Below are positions 1 to 11,363 of a stretch of DNA of 64,000 bases, piece by piece. The notes below the pieces were generated by a model. The model was not told the origin of the DNA. It saw only the letters and a program-made list of their open reading frames with translations, and made no database searches. The number at the start of each line of letters is the position of its first letter. The stretch's first letter is position 1. This stretch comes from Lepraria neglecta (Eukaryota > Ascomycota > Lecanoromycetes > Lecanorales > Stereocaulaceae). Both the position numbers and the translations under genes were made by a program. The stretch spans positions 620,001 through 684,000 of the forward strand of contig CM065649.1 of NCBI GenBank assembly GCA_033220425.1, written 5' to 3'.

Positions 1-107
1 AATAGTTTAAACCGGTGAAACTTTCAAATTGCACCATGAACTATTTAACTCTCGTAAATGGTGCAGTTTGCCTTTTAAACTGCACCACTTGCACCATCAA
101 CAGCGTT
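1..107. mobile_element. Terminus of a TIR transposon, cut by the window edge
   Basis: Bases 53-107, read on the minus strand, match the right end of the 900-bp element at 61773-61827 at 46 of 55 positions. Eight of the nine differences are transitions. A perfect hairpin lies at 60-86: 10-bp arms GGTGCAGTTT and AAACTGCACC with a 7-base loop. To the right the DNA is the decayed C-terminal part of a decarboxylase gene, so the element appears to have inserted into or beside that gene. The other end, any target duplication and the element type are outside the window. Confidence 0.7.
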
Positions 108-2443
108 ACCCCGAACGGAAGAAGAAGTTAGAGTTCGCCGCCAGTGTGTCTCCAAGCCCGTAGACTGGAATGGCTGCATAGCGGCTTCTGAGATTCCATG
201 GACGAGGAGAACGGCGCCCTTAGCTAAGGCGGCTGGGGAGGGCGTTTTGTCGAGCGAAAGATTGACATTATTAGATGTTGTTGGATGTTTGGCGCCCGGA
301 CGAGGATGTGGTCGATGTTTGAGGTCGTTGGGGGCACCGTAGAGGTAGAAGGGCACGCAGTTAGAAGGGTAACTTGTGTCGCGGAAGCGGCCTTTGAGGG
401 AGCGGTCTTTTACTATGTTGGTCACTTTGATGGTGACGCTTTCATTGGGAGCGATCCTGGTGGAAGGGTCATTAGCTATGAAGCATGATTCAGGGAGAGT
501 AAGAGTGCGGAAAGACAGTTAAAAGCAAATGGGAGGGTGTCTTACTTCTCCAGAGATTTGATCTGAATAGTTCCCTTGAAAGTCTGTTTCTCCGCGTCCA
601 AGGTGGGGAGAGCAAAATCCTCCGTTGTCTTGATCGTGAAGATCGCTTGAGGGTAGATCTTCTTGCGTTCTATGTACTACTTCTTAACCTCTACTGAGAG
701 CTCGACCTCAATGATCAATTGATGACGATGTTTCTCAAGATGAAACATGGGGAAATGGATAACGTATAGCTTGTCTATCCCTTGCAGCAAGAACTCGTGC
801 TTCGTCGGAGAGACATCGTTTCGTTCACGGCAGACCTGAACGACATGTTGGCATAGAATTTGCAGGAAAATATAGAGTCGAACGGACCTGAGCCTCCTCA
901 TTAAGGACCTTTTTAAATTCTTCAATGAGCCGAGCGATGAAGTTTCCATCCGTGGGCCAAGAGGACATCACCACGTTACGCATCACAACGAGATCCTCTT
1001 GGGTCGACATGAAGACCTAAGCGCTTCTTGAAGTGCTGGGCACACTCTCCATACTCGTGAAGCATAAAAGTCGTCGAAGCCAAGTAGAAGTAGATCTCAG
1101 TTAGATCATCCTTAGGAGAATCGACTGATAGTCGCTAGATCACGCGCTGATTCAAGTAATATACTTCTTCCACTTCTGTGTTCAGTGTCCCATCTGTAAA
1201 GCGCCAGTTCGTGCTGAAGGCATGAATGCTCAGATCCGATCCAAGGCATGGAAAAGAGCAAGCGCCTTATCTTCCTCAGGCCGGCTTTTGTCCTCATTGA
1301 CTATCTCTTCGTTCGTCTTTTGGAGGACTCGGTCCCGGATCTTTTGCCTTTCGGTCTCAACCTTATCCGGTGTAGACCCAGGCTTGACCTCCGATGGCAG
1401 TTCGTTGGGCGGCATGACCACAAAAGCATCACCCTTGGTGGATATCGCAACCCACTCAGCAGAAAGTCTACTACAAGTAAAGATGACCTCACCAAGGAGT
1501 CTGCCATAGTCGTCAGGTCCCAGTCCAATGCATGCATTTGAAAACCATGTTGACATGACCGAGGCACCAGGCTTGCTACCTTCGATTCCAGATACGCCAA
1601 TGCTCGTTACTGTAGTCTCACCTCGCGAGATGTAAGGACTGGTCCAGGTGACCAGGTGTCTCATCCGCCCGTCACGGTAGCATAGCCCTCCAGCTGGATA
1701 GGGCACGTAAGACGCTTTGTGAGGATCGATGGTGATAGAAACGGCTTCCCTGAGCATGAACAAGTCCTCGTGGGTATCTGCTCGTAGCGATGAGTCAGGG
1801 ACAAAGCCAGCCCCTGATCCCTTTTCCGAGGGGAGGTTGATTTCCTGGCAGGGCTGGTAGCCTTGCAGAAGCATGGTGCAGAAGTAACCACCCCAGGCGG
1901 CATCTCCATGGACAAGGAAAGAAAGGCCTTTGGCCTGAAACTCATCTCGCAGCTGGATGATGTCTCTGAGAGGATCAACTGCGCCTCCTTCTGTGGATCC
2001 GATGATGGCAACTACTGCGTATACAGGCTATTTTCTACCAAGACAGGACTAGAGTTGGTTTCTCAGGTCTTCCAGATCGACACGGGCTCCATGATCTACT
2101 TTGACTCCAATCATGTGATCTGAGCCAATGCCCGTGACAGCTATCCTACCAAGTCAGCAAAGTCCCCAACAATCACTAACACTCACAAACCTGCTGCCTT
2201 CGGCCAGGAATAGTGGCGGGTGTTAGACGCAAAGTAATTGATTGGCCCAACATCGAACTCCTTTTCAAGAGCGGTCTTGCTCGTAGACTGGATGCCGTAC
2301 CTTTTCATTACAGAGTCTACAAAGCCTGGAGACATGTGGTATTGACCATACAGTCTCTCCGGAATGTCCAAGATCGTTTTAGGCTTGAGACTGAGCAGTT
2401 CCCAAGAGATGACGAGCGACTCTGAAGTGGGGCCTTGACGCAA
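108..2443 (-). pseudogene. Decayed group II PLP-dependent decarboxylase
   Basis: Minus-strand pieces keep the signatures of the fungal pyridoxal-dependent decarboxylase family (glutamate/tyrosine-decarboxylase-like fold, type I aminotransferase). They include RHYSWPKAAG near 2200, a VHGDAAWGGY block near 1910, the PLP-lysine motif SITIDPHKASY near 1720 and CYRDGRMRHL near 1675. Further blocks run to about 110. The reading frame is broken by TAG codons at 2049-2051, 2028-2030, 1135-1137 and 677-679, each where the conserved text continues in the same frame beyond the stop. Frame shifts lie near 1230 and 1000, and probably near 315. Introns are still visible, for example one whose acceptor precedes VCRERNDVSP. 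I cannot identify the N-terminus upstream of about 2443, and the C-terminus runs into the transposon end at 107. The substrate cannot be deduced. An inactive relic is much the likeliest reading. Confidence 0.85.
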
Positions 2444-2987
2444 GTAAATACGCAGAACGTGTCATAACAGTTACGATATACAATGGAGCGGGGGTATCTT
2501 GCATGCTTCTACAGATATGCAGCATCTTCAAAAGGGATTCTCCTGAGACTGTTGACGGCCGTAAATCCGTGTAGAATGTTTTAGTCCCGCAGGACCTACC
2601 ATTTTCGCCTGATGCTTTGAAAATTCGTCACGAGATCATAAATTCAGGTGATGGCAAGATTTGCATTTTGAAAGCCAGAAGCTACCTTAATCCGAAACAC
2701 TTGTGGTAAAATCAACATGCATTCCTATCAGTAATCCATGGGGAGCGTCACCTCGCATGCAGCGCGTTAATGTAACCTCAGACATCAAGGCATGCAAATA
2801 GAACCAGAAGCACAAAGTTTGAAACAGAAGTGGTGCACCATTAAACCCAGAAACATTAAACTCACAGCATCTCCAAAGCCACCTCGGACGCCATCGCTGC
2901 ATTGCCCCTCTCCGACGTGGCGCCGAACAGTCGAAGTCACAGCCTGCCGCATGCGCCTAAAGTCGCAAAATTCTTCTGCCCGTCTCA

Positions 2988-5900
2988 CTACTTTCTTCCC
3001 GCCTCCTTCTTTTTCCGCTCCTCCAGCTTTTCCGGGGCCCAGGCTTTCAACCACTCATCACTTGGGTCATTCGGATCTCGCCTCCTTCCCTTACCGGCAG
3101 CCTCCTCCTGATCCTCCTCCTTCCCAAACACATGCTCCCAATCCATGTCCATAAAGTCAGGAATTTCCAGGCTTGCCATATCGCCTTGGAGAGTATCATC
3201 AAACCAATCGGCCATCACCCAGTCTTGGTCTTCCGTAGCAACAAGGTTGATATTGATGTTGTCGTTGGCGCTGATATCGCTCTTGTGTGGACTATCTTTC
3301 TCTGCAGAGCCACTCGAAGGGCTTATTGGCGGACTTACAGGATTGTGTTGAAACCAGCTCGTGATGATGTCCATAGGGACTTGGCGATTGAGATCGGCCA
3401 CCCCACTAAAGACTTCTTTGAACCATTCAGGTTTCACGTGACTATTAGCCCATGGATTGGGGGCGATTACTGCAATCGAATTTGTCCCTGCAACGGCTGT
3501 ATCCTTCTCCACCGACTTAGCTTCGGACGCGGGAGTCTTCACATTGGCTGCAGCTTGAGGTGTCTTCAGTAAATTGGACGATGGGGAAGGTCCCGTCTGC
3601 GTAGGAACTCTGCTCATAGGCGTCGCAGTCTCTTGCTTGATACCCTGCGAAGACGCTGTGGGCTTCATCGCTGCAGCTTGCAGTGTTGCATTGTCACCTT
3701 TGGCTTCATGCGCTATTAATGGTTTGGACCTCCCATTTTCGTCAAGATTCAAGGCTATTCGCAGGCTCTCAATAGCATACGCAGCGGCCTCAAGTGGATC
3801 CTTGATCGCGTGTGTAGGATCATGAGCCTCCGAGGTGTGCTTCTCCAAGTCCTCTTTGGTAGCAAAGCCCACTGCACCACTCTCGCAGTCCGACATGGGA
3901 CACTTGATCATCGCTGGTGCTGCTGGGGTGCGCTGCGCTTCAGGAGATTCGGTCTTCGGGAGTGGTGATGGTTTTGTTGCTGGGGTCATTTGTGTCTCAG
4001 CAGGGGTCGTTGCTGGACTAGCAGCATTGCCTTTTCTCTTCTTAGCAGCCGGCAGCACCAATTTATCTGGAGTAAGCTCGTTCTTGGGACCGTAGAAATG
4101 AGGAACACCCTGCGGAGACTGTGAACCAAACGGAAAAGGTGCGTGGGATGTTGTTGGTGCAGCGGGCGGTCGGTTGCTGTTGTTTGCGTGGCTCTTTTGT
4201 ACGGAGGCCGCCCTTTGTACTTTCAAGGCTTCTTGCTGTTGTTGAAGGTTGGCAGCATTCAGTTGCTGAGGTTGATTGTTCTGTGCTGGGGGTATGACAC
4301 CCACGTGTTTACTCATCATCACTTGGAAGTATTCATGCAATTTGGCTTCACTCTGCTTCAGCTCGGTTAGGGACATTGTGAAGTTATCAACAGGCACGGC
4401 AAAATGTGGATCTCGAACTTGTTGCGAAAGGAGTAACCGTATACGGAGCAGCTCTTTGGTGCGATTCTCGTCCTTATAGAGATTGAGGTAGACGGGAAGC
4501 GATTGGTCGATTCTCTTTACCATCGCCCCCATTTGGTCCCTCAGCCTATCGATCATTTGTTTCCTAGTATTCGGGCTCATTGGTACCTCGGGGCGTCGAG
4601 GTGCGCTTTGAGCTACTTCACTCATCAACTGGTGCAGCCGACTATTGGGCCGCCCGCCCTGGTTGGAAGCATTTACAGCCGCTTGTCCTTGAACAGTTTG
4701 ACCATTTGCCTGCATGGCCCTGGCACGTTGAGCAGCTTGAGCAGCTTGCATACGCCCCATGAACTGAGCTTTTTGTTCATTGGTAAAGGATGCGAATTGC
4801 TCCGGTGTAATCTGTGGCACACCAATGACCATGGGAGGCGGTTGGCCTACCTTGGCGCTGGGGGGACGGCCTTGTTGCTGATTAAGCTTAGGATCAGGCA
4901 CTTCAATGACATCGTCGTTGATACGTTTTAGGCCTTTTTGATTGGGTTTCGGTATATCAGGCTGGACACCTGCCCATGCCCCTGGAGCTGGCTTAGGGGG
5001 CTTTACATTCTGCCTGGCCTGTTGTTGTGGTGGGACTCGTGCTTGGCCGAGCTGCGGCGGTTGTGGTTGACCTCGTTGTGGTTGTTGTACTTGGCCTAAG
5101 TGATTTGGTGGCGTTGCGGCATGGTTCTGATGAGCTTCCGCGTTCTGTACTCGCTGAAGGTTACTGCGCTGTAGCTGTTGCTGTTGCTGCTGCGCCATAG
5201 CCTGCTGGAATTGAGGATTGCTCATGATTTGTTTTCGTTGCTGTTCCATTATTAACACCCGGAGCTGCTCGTCTGAACATCCTTTCATTTGCGGTGGGAG
5301 AGTTGCTCTTCGGGCCTGAATCTCTTGTGCAGTAGGTTCTGGTAGTGCAGGGAATCTCAACGGGTTTGGCGCTGGAGCAGCAGGACCTTGTGCTGGCTGA
5401 TTGTGTTGTGGCGGCATCATTTGTCCCACGGGAGCCACACCTGTATTGCCCTGTACTTGTTGCTGCAGTTGATTGCTCTTTGGGTTCATTGCATGTTGCT
5501 GTCGTAGCTGGAAATCAATGCTCTGCAGGCTTATAACCTTCGCTAGACTCGACTGAGGCAAATTCGACTCATTTCGGTGGACATGTTCCTTTAATTGACC
5601 CCATGTTCTCAAATTTTCAGGCAGGTTGCCAAGATTGCTGCCCCTGTTGAGGAGTTTCGCAGAAAAGTTTAGGCTATCCATGTGGCGTGTCTGAGCTTCG
5701 TTCAACTGAATTGCTCCCAACTTTGACGGTGCGGGACGAGCGTTGTCAGACGGCACCTGCTGCAGGCTTCCTTGTGACAGCATGTTGATTGAAGCCATTG
5801 CATTTATAGACATCTGAGGGGCATTGACATTCGCGTTAGAGGCTTTGCTTTGGTTGGCTTGTGCGGCTCCTGCACCACCTTGTTGGCGCGACTGGAGAGC

Positions 5901-7765
5901 GTCGGAGTTGGCACCCTGAGCATCCGCTGCTGCCTTCATACGCTGTTGCTGTTGTCTATGATGCATTTGCATTATCCATTGTTTTTGTTTATCTTCGGGA
6001 ATGCTCATCAGCTGTGCTCGGATCTGTTGCGGCATCTTAGCTAACCACTGACTCTGCGGAGTTGGGGCAGCTTGTGGTCGTTGCGGCCCTGAGTTTGGCG
6101 GAGCGTTGGCGGCCGCAGCTTGTGGTCCACCGGGAGCATTTCGCTGGTTTGTCTTGGGCGTTGGCAGAGCTGGTCGTTGAGGCTGATTATTCTGTGCTTG
6201 ACCTTGCGGATCTAGAGGCTTATTGAGTGTTGGCATGACATGATTCTGTTGAGGTGTCCGCTGTCCATGATTGTTGCTGAGTCCACCCACTTGACCTTGC
6301 AATTGCGGAGTCTGTCCTTGTGTATCAGTGAAATTTGGCGTTGGCGGCTGCATTTGCACTTGAGATGGCTGTTGCGGATTCTGCTGGTGAGTTTGTTGGT
6401 TATTCCAGAAGGGCTGATTCTGTGTTTGAAAGTTACTAGGTTGCATTGGCCGCTTGGGATTGATTTGAGCTTGTCCTTGTGGATTAGGTGTTCCACGAAC
6501 TTGAGGCGGCACTACCTGAGGATTGCTCATGGGAACGACCATTTGACCAGCCTCTTGGTGTCGAAGAGCATCTTGCTGCTGTCCTAAGAATTGATCCATG
6601 TTGCTGAGAGCGAATGATTGTTCAGGGTGCTGTGGCGCTGAAGCAGGTGGTGCCTGTTGTCCTTGAGAGCGCATGGAGACTTGAGATGTAGGACGACCTT
6701 GGTTGGCGATTGCTGCAGCACTTGGTGGAGCGAATCCCTGGCCAGCTTGTTGTCTCCTAGCTCTGTCCTCGGCAAGTCTCCTCATCAATTGGGTGCGAAG
6801 AAAAGCGGTTAATGGATGAACCCCTTGTGCTTGCAGACTCTGTCTCTGGTGTGCAGGTAGGCTGGTTATCTGTTTTTGAATATTGGTCATGTCCTCTTTG
6901 GTCAAATTGTTTTGAATTTGCGTTACATGCATGGTGATCTGTTGATTTTCTTGTTCAGTGAATTGCGGTTGTCCCCGGTATTGTGGCATTGGTCGATTCA
7001 TGGTTCGTAAGGGTTGCCCATTGTGGATCGGCTGCTGCACATCTGCGCCATTCCCCAATTGCACCATTTGTTGATGTTGCGGCAGCTGTTGTTGCATCGA
7101 CACTGGTAATGGTTGCCCAGGCTGGGGAGGCTGTTGCATCCCAAAGCCTTGCTGCACCTGGTTCTGGGCCATGCGATGGGCCAACATCTGTTGTTGGGTT
7201 AGACCCATCTGAGCTGGACCCATTTGACCCACTTGTCGGTTCTGAGTCTGGAATTGCTGCTGTTGAATATTTGCCTGATTCTGGCGAGTCTGGTGAATGT
7301 CTGATAATTTTTGACGTAGTGCTGCTTCGTAAGTTGCCTATTGTAGTCTTTAGCGTAGCTGGGTATACGTTGTAAAGGGTACCTACCCGGTCTATGGATC
7401 TTTGAAACTCTCCCATTTCGTACGATGCTGCCACATTGGCAGCATCTAAAGGACCCATATCAGGCTTGACGATGAGCAGTTGAGTTACCCTTCGAAACTC
7501 GGCATTAGCATGTGCTACTTTCGTGTGGCACGAGAACATGAGAGCACCGAGTAGCTCCAAGTACTTACATTTGATGGATCAGCCCAACGCGCGTTCGGAT
7601 TTCAAGTGTGGCCTGCCATCCCGATGGAATCTGCTGACTCTGTAGAAGCTTGTAGATAAAGAGCCGGATGTCTGTGGATGCACCACCGTTTCTTTGCATA
7701 CCACCTGGCGGTGGATTTCCTTGAGGACGAGGAGCCGCCATGTTCTGGAAGTTTCCGGGATTCAT
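2988..7765 (-). CDS. med15: Mediator subunit Med15 (Gal11-type coactivator)
   Basis: Med15 is the Mediator tail subunit that binds acidic activators and links them to RNA polymerase II in the nucleus. The first 90 residues form the KIX-like domain (RLFIYKLLQSQQIPSGWQ...). The rest is very rich in Gln, Pro and Asn, typical of the activator-binding body, and the C-terminus is acidic then basic (PSDEWLKAW, then KKKEAGRK). Two introns at 7490-7568 and 7338-7386 (minus strand, GT..AG) join exons 7765-7569, 7489-7387 and 7337-2988 into one frame of 1549 aa. The start is the first ATG before the KIX motif, and the stop is TAG. The gene is divergent from the LMBR1-family gene. Long antisense frames inside it are artefacts of its composition. 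Identity rests on KIX plus architecture. Confidence 0.88.
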
Positions 7766-8833
7766 GGCAAACAGATCAGGAATAGGTGTATTCCCTAGCG
7801 GCCAGGATCTTGACTAGGAGCAAGATGTGAAATGGGCCTGGGTCTGAACACATGGGCCGGCACAATAATTCCAAGTCACTCCACATTCACTAACGCCGGC
7901 AGGTGACAGGTGCCAACTCTATATTCTCAGAAGATTCTCTGGAGATCTTCATCCACTTCCTTTATTTCCAGTGTCCAATATGTTTACAGCCGGCACTGTA
8001 GTGCGTTGTGGCTTTATGAGTCTCTATGAAGAAAGCGCTGTATGTTTTGCACGTTGTCTGACGAACCGATAACTGACCAGAAGTGTGTGGAGACAAGGAA
8101 GGTATTTGGGAGGACGAGTTGTTAGGAGAGGAACGAGGCAACCGGAAGCCTTGGGGGACCGGTGTGACAGCAAAGCAAGCGCAGCCCCACTCTCTAGAAC
8201 AAGGAACTCTGGCCCCCCCAGGTGTTTAGTCAAGTGAGAAGATCTGCGTAGGTTGTGTAAAGATGAGGATGACCAGTCTAGATATTGGCAGAGAGATTGA
8301 TGTGGAAGGAAGAGATGTGAATGAATGTGACAGAGCTAGAGCTTGGGAGATGTCAGCTGGGTACAGCATCAAGGGACTAGTAGGCGGGCTTAGACAGCTT
8401 ACAGAGGCGACACCAATCGGGTTTGAGCAAGTACTTGTACTCGCCTTACTCCACAGACACCGAGGGACAATGAAGATGAGGCATTAGTATTATTGGTATG
8501 ATCAGGCAAACGGTAAGGAATATCGTCGGATAGCTTCGGTGCGTAGAGGAGCAGTTTCTGGCAGTGAATAATGAGGCGCTTTTGGGCGATCAATTCCGCT
8601 CATTCGCTGCCCGCTTGCATGCCTAGACGCCCTGCTTAGTTCACCGCTATTCCTCCGCTATTCTACGCTACATGCATATCATCATGTACCCTAACGAGCC
8701 TAATTAGGCCTAGAGGCAGTAATCATTCCGGGCGCTAACTACTCTGCTTCATAGCGACAACTCCAAAGCTCAGGCGCCGGAGACAACCAAGAATCGCTAT
8801 CGTCCCTCCTCATCGTTGACACCCTTTATACGG
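7766..8833. other. Intergenic, divergent promoter region
   Basis: About 1.07 kb between the start codons of med15 and the LMBR1-family gene. No coding pattern, repeat or RNA gene was recognised. It must hold both promoters and 5' leaders. Confidence 0.6.
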
Positions 8834-11019
8834 ATGACGATGAAGTCGTCAATAGGATCGGATGCCTTCGCTTTACTTGCTCTAACATTCATATCCATCT
8901 TCGTCCTCCTTCTCCTCCGCCACTTCCTGCCTCTCCGAACCACACCCGCCTACCTCGTCGTCCCTATCTTCCTCGCTCTCGCCCTTCCTATCAGCATCAT
9001 CCTCCTCGTTCCCATAGATCTTGCGTCGAGTTCGAGAATTGAAGATGAAGCTTTACGAGGTATATGGCTACCTGAACGTGTTCTGCTAGTGGCATGGCGA
9101 CTGACATACTGGCTGACCTTTGCGCTTACTTGGTGGGTGAATATGGGAGATCTATATCGATCTGCTTTTACTGATGCTCCTAGGCTCATTCTACCTCTTC
9201 TCGGAGACTATGTCGATTCAGGATATCGAACGCCGAAAGATCGCATTCTATACTCTCTGAGATCAAATGGGCGCTATCAGCTTATCATGATAGTATGTGC
9301 GGCGGCCGGGGGTATCTATGTCTTCCTACAGAATGGTTTCGAAGGGGGCTCGGTCAAGTCTCTGGTCATGGCGTAGGATCAATCCTCTCCATACTTGTCC
9401 GACGCAACAGCTGATCTGGGGACAGGTTGGCGTACTGCTGGGGCTTGGTCATGGCCATCTATCTATTAGGCCACGGATTGGTTGCTGTACCTCGAAGGTT
9501 GTTCCGGAACGCGAACAATAGCGGAAGATTACGAAGGATACAGAGCAAAGCGCCGAGGGTCAATGATCGGTTGACCGACGCAAGTATCGAACTTGAAGAA
9601 TTGGAGGCGCAGCTCACGCAGCTTAGAAAACGGAAGAATGCTGTTTCGCGAGATCACGAGGAATGGATCGAGGACATATCAGATGCTTCGAACTTGCCGG
9701 ACTCTCGTGTTGCATCCACCGCTGGCCGTGGATCAAGCGCCCCACTACCCGCTGTGATCACCGATCGCTACCTTGCTGAGCTTACACGGAAGCTGATGCG
9801 AGCTCGTCATAAGCGTGTTCGGTTTGTTGACGCCTGGGACCGTCTGATCCTGGAGGCGGTGGACGTACAGGCTATAATCGATGCCGGCGCATCGAAACGA
9901 CTAGACTTGGGGAAGGCTTCACCACATTCGTCATGGTTCGAGCGCCTAGATGTCCTCACACCATACACCCGCTACCTTGTTTACTCCAAGGCAATTCCTG
10001 CTATCAGGATTCTTCATGCGGCCATATTCTCATTAGCGTCTGTCTGTATCGTCTGGTCTGAGCTCGTCAAATACGTCGCGCCCAAGCTTTCCATCATCAG
10101 CCTGACGATACTCTCCCACAACAATGCGGACAAAGCGCAGATAGGTTTCGGTGGCCAAGTCATTGCGTCTCTATGGCTTTTCTACATGTCCATGACAGCA
10201 CTTGCCAGCTTCGACGACGTCAAAATTTGGGGTAACCGCGCCCTCGTAAGACGAAATACCTACGGGGAAAGCGCAACCTGGTACTCGGGGCAGATCGCCA
10301 AGCTCACCGTACCGTTGGCCTACAATTTCTTGACATTTTTCCCACCTGAGGTGCATAAGGAGACTACCTTTTACCATTTTCTCGGCCGGCTCATCAATCT
10401 GACGCCTCTAGGTGCAGGATTCGACTACTTCTTCCCAGTTTTCATCCTTGTCCCTGTCTGCGCCACTCTTTTCAACCTCTACGGACGTGCCAGGAACATT
10501 TTTGGGTTTGGCCTACTGGAAGATGATGAAGAGGGTAATCCGACAGGTTTTGGCACTGGAGGATGGCGAGAAGGTCGCGACCTTATTGAGCGGGAATTAC
10601 ACGGGTCGTCACGGCTAGGTCTCTCCAATCAAGCGAATGGGACGCCGTCTCCATTGCCCTCTGGGACACAGAGTCCGATTACGCGCGGGCCCCAACAAGC
10701 CAACGCATCCAGCGGGCCAAGCTCGCGGCCCAATGTCCCAAGGCAGTCAACCTTCCAACAGCGCCAAGCTCAAAGACTAGCAGATGCCACTGCAGCTGCT
10801 GAGGAAGAAGATGAAAACTTCTTCCAGGGCTTCGCTCACAGAGTGAAGAACACCATTGACAGCGTGGAGAGGCCGGAATGGCTGAATGAAATAGGAAAGC
10901 GGCCGAAATGGATGGGTGGTGTGGATGGAAATAATGAAAGTGGTGGCCGAGCTGAGTCCGGCAGAGGAATGGGAAGATGGTTTGGTGGGAGACCTGCTGA
11001 TGGACTGGTACGACTATAA
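8834..11019 (+). CDS. LMBR1-family multipass membrane protein
   Basis: A 710-aa protein of the LMBR1/LIMR family, closest in layout to LMBRD2-type fungal proteins. It has several hydrophobic segments near the N-terminus (about residues 10-30, 38-58, 80-105, 150-168 and 185-205). A cytosolic coiled-coil stretch follows (about 220-270, LEELEAQLTQLRKRKN). A second membrane block lies at about 365-560, and a long Ser/Pro-rich C-terminal tail ends near DGLVRL. An intron at 9373-9425 is supported by restoration of the conserved MALAYCWGLVMAIYLLGHG segment. The upstream TTG in frame is ignored in favour of ATG at 8834. Family members sit in endolysosomal or plasma membranes and few have known cargo, so I give no specific function. 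The frame is intact. Confidence 0.82.
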
Positions 11020-11363
11020 ATGATCATGAGTTGCTGCATAGCGATGGAGTTGGCCGGGTCCAGACAGGAAAGGTTTACTGGGAGCGTTGGAACATATATA
11101 CTAATACTACAGGCTTTAGATTAGGTAGCCGTCAGTCAACGTAAATTGTGAGCTATATGATCTAGTACCTTTGTCGTCGTCATCATTGCAAGCCTTCTAT
11201 CAGATACTAAAAGATTCATGAATGGTATTGAAGCTTAAGAGGATGATGTAGCCCTAACCCTATGTGAATCTTTCATAGAAAGCTCATCCGAGGATTTTCC
11301 AGATCTTGTGGAAAGACAACAGGAGTCGCAGCTAGCACAACTAACTGCGTTCCTCTCCATTCG

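Noticed and set aside
3132-6587. Many plus-strand frames of 80-150 codons
   Set aside because: All are antisense or shifted shadows of the Gln/Pro-rich med15 gene.
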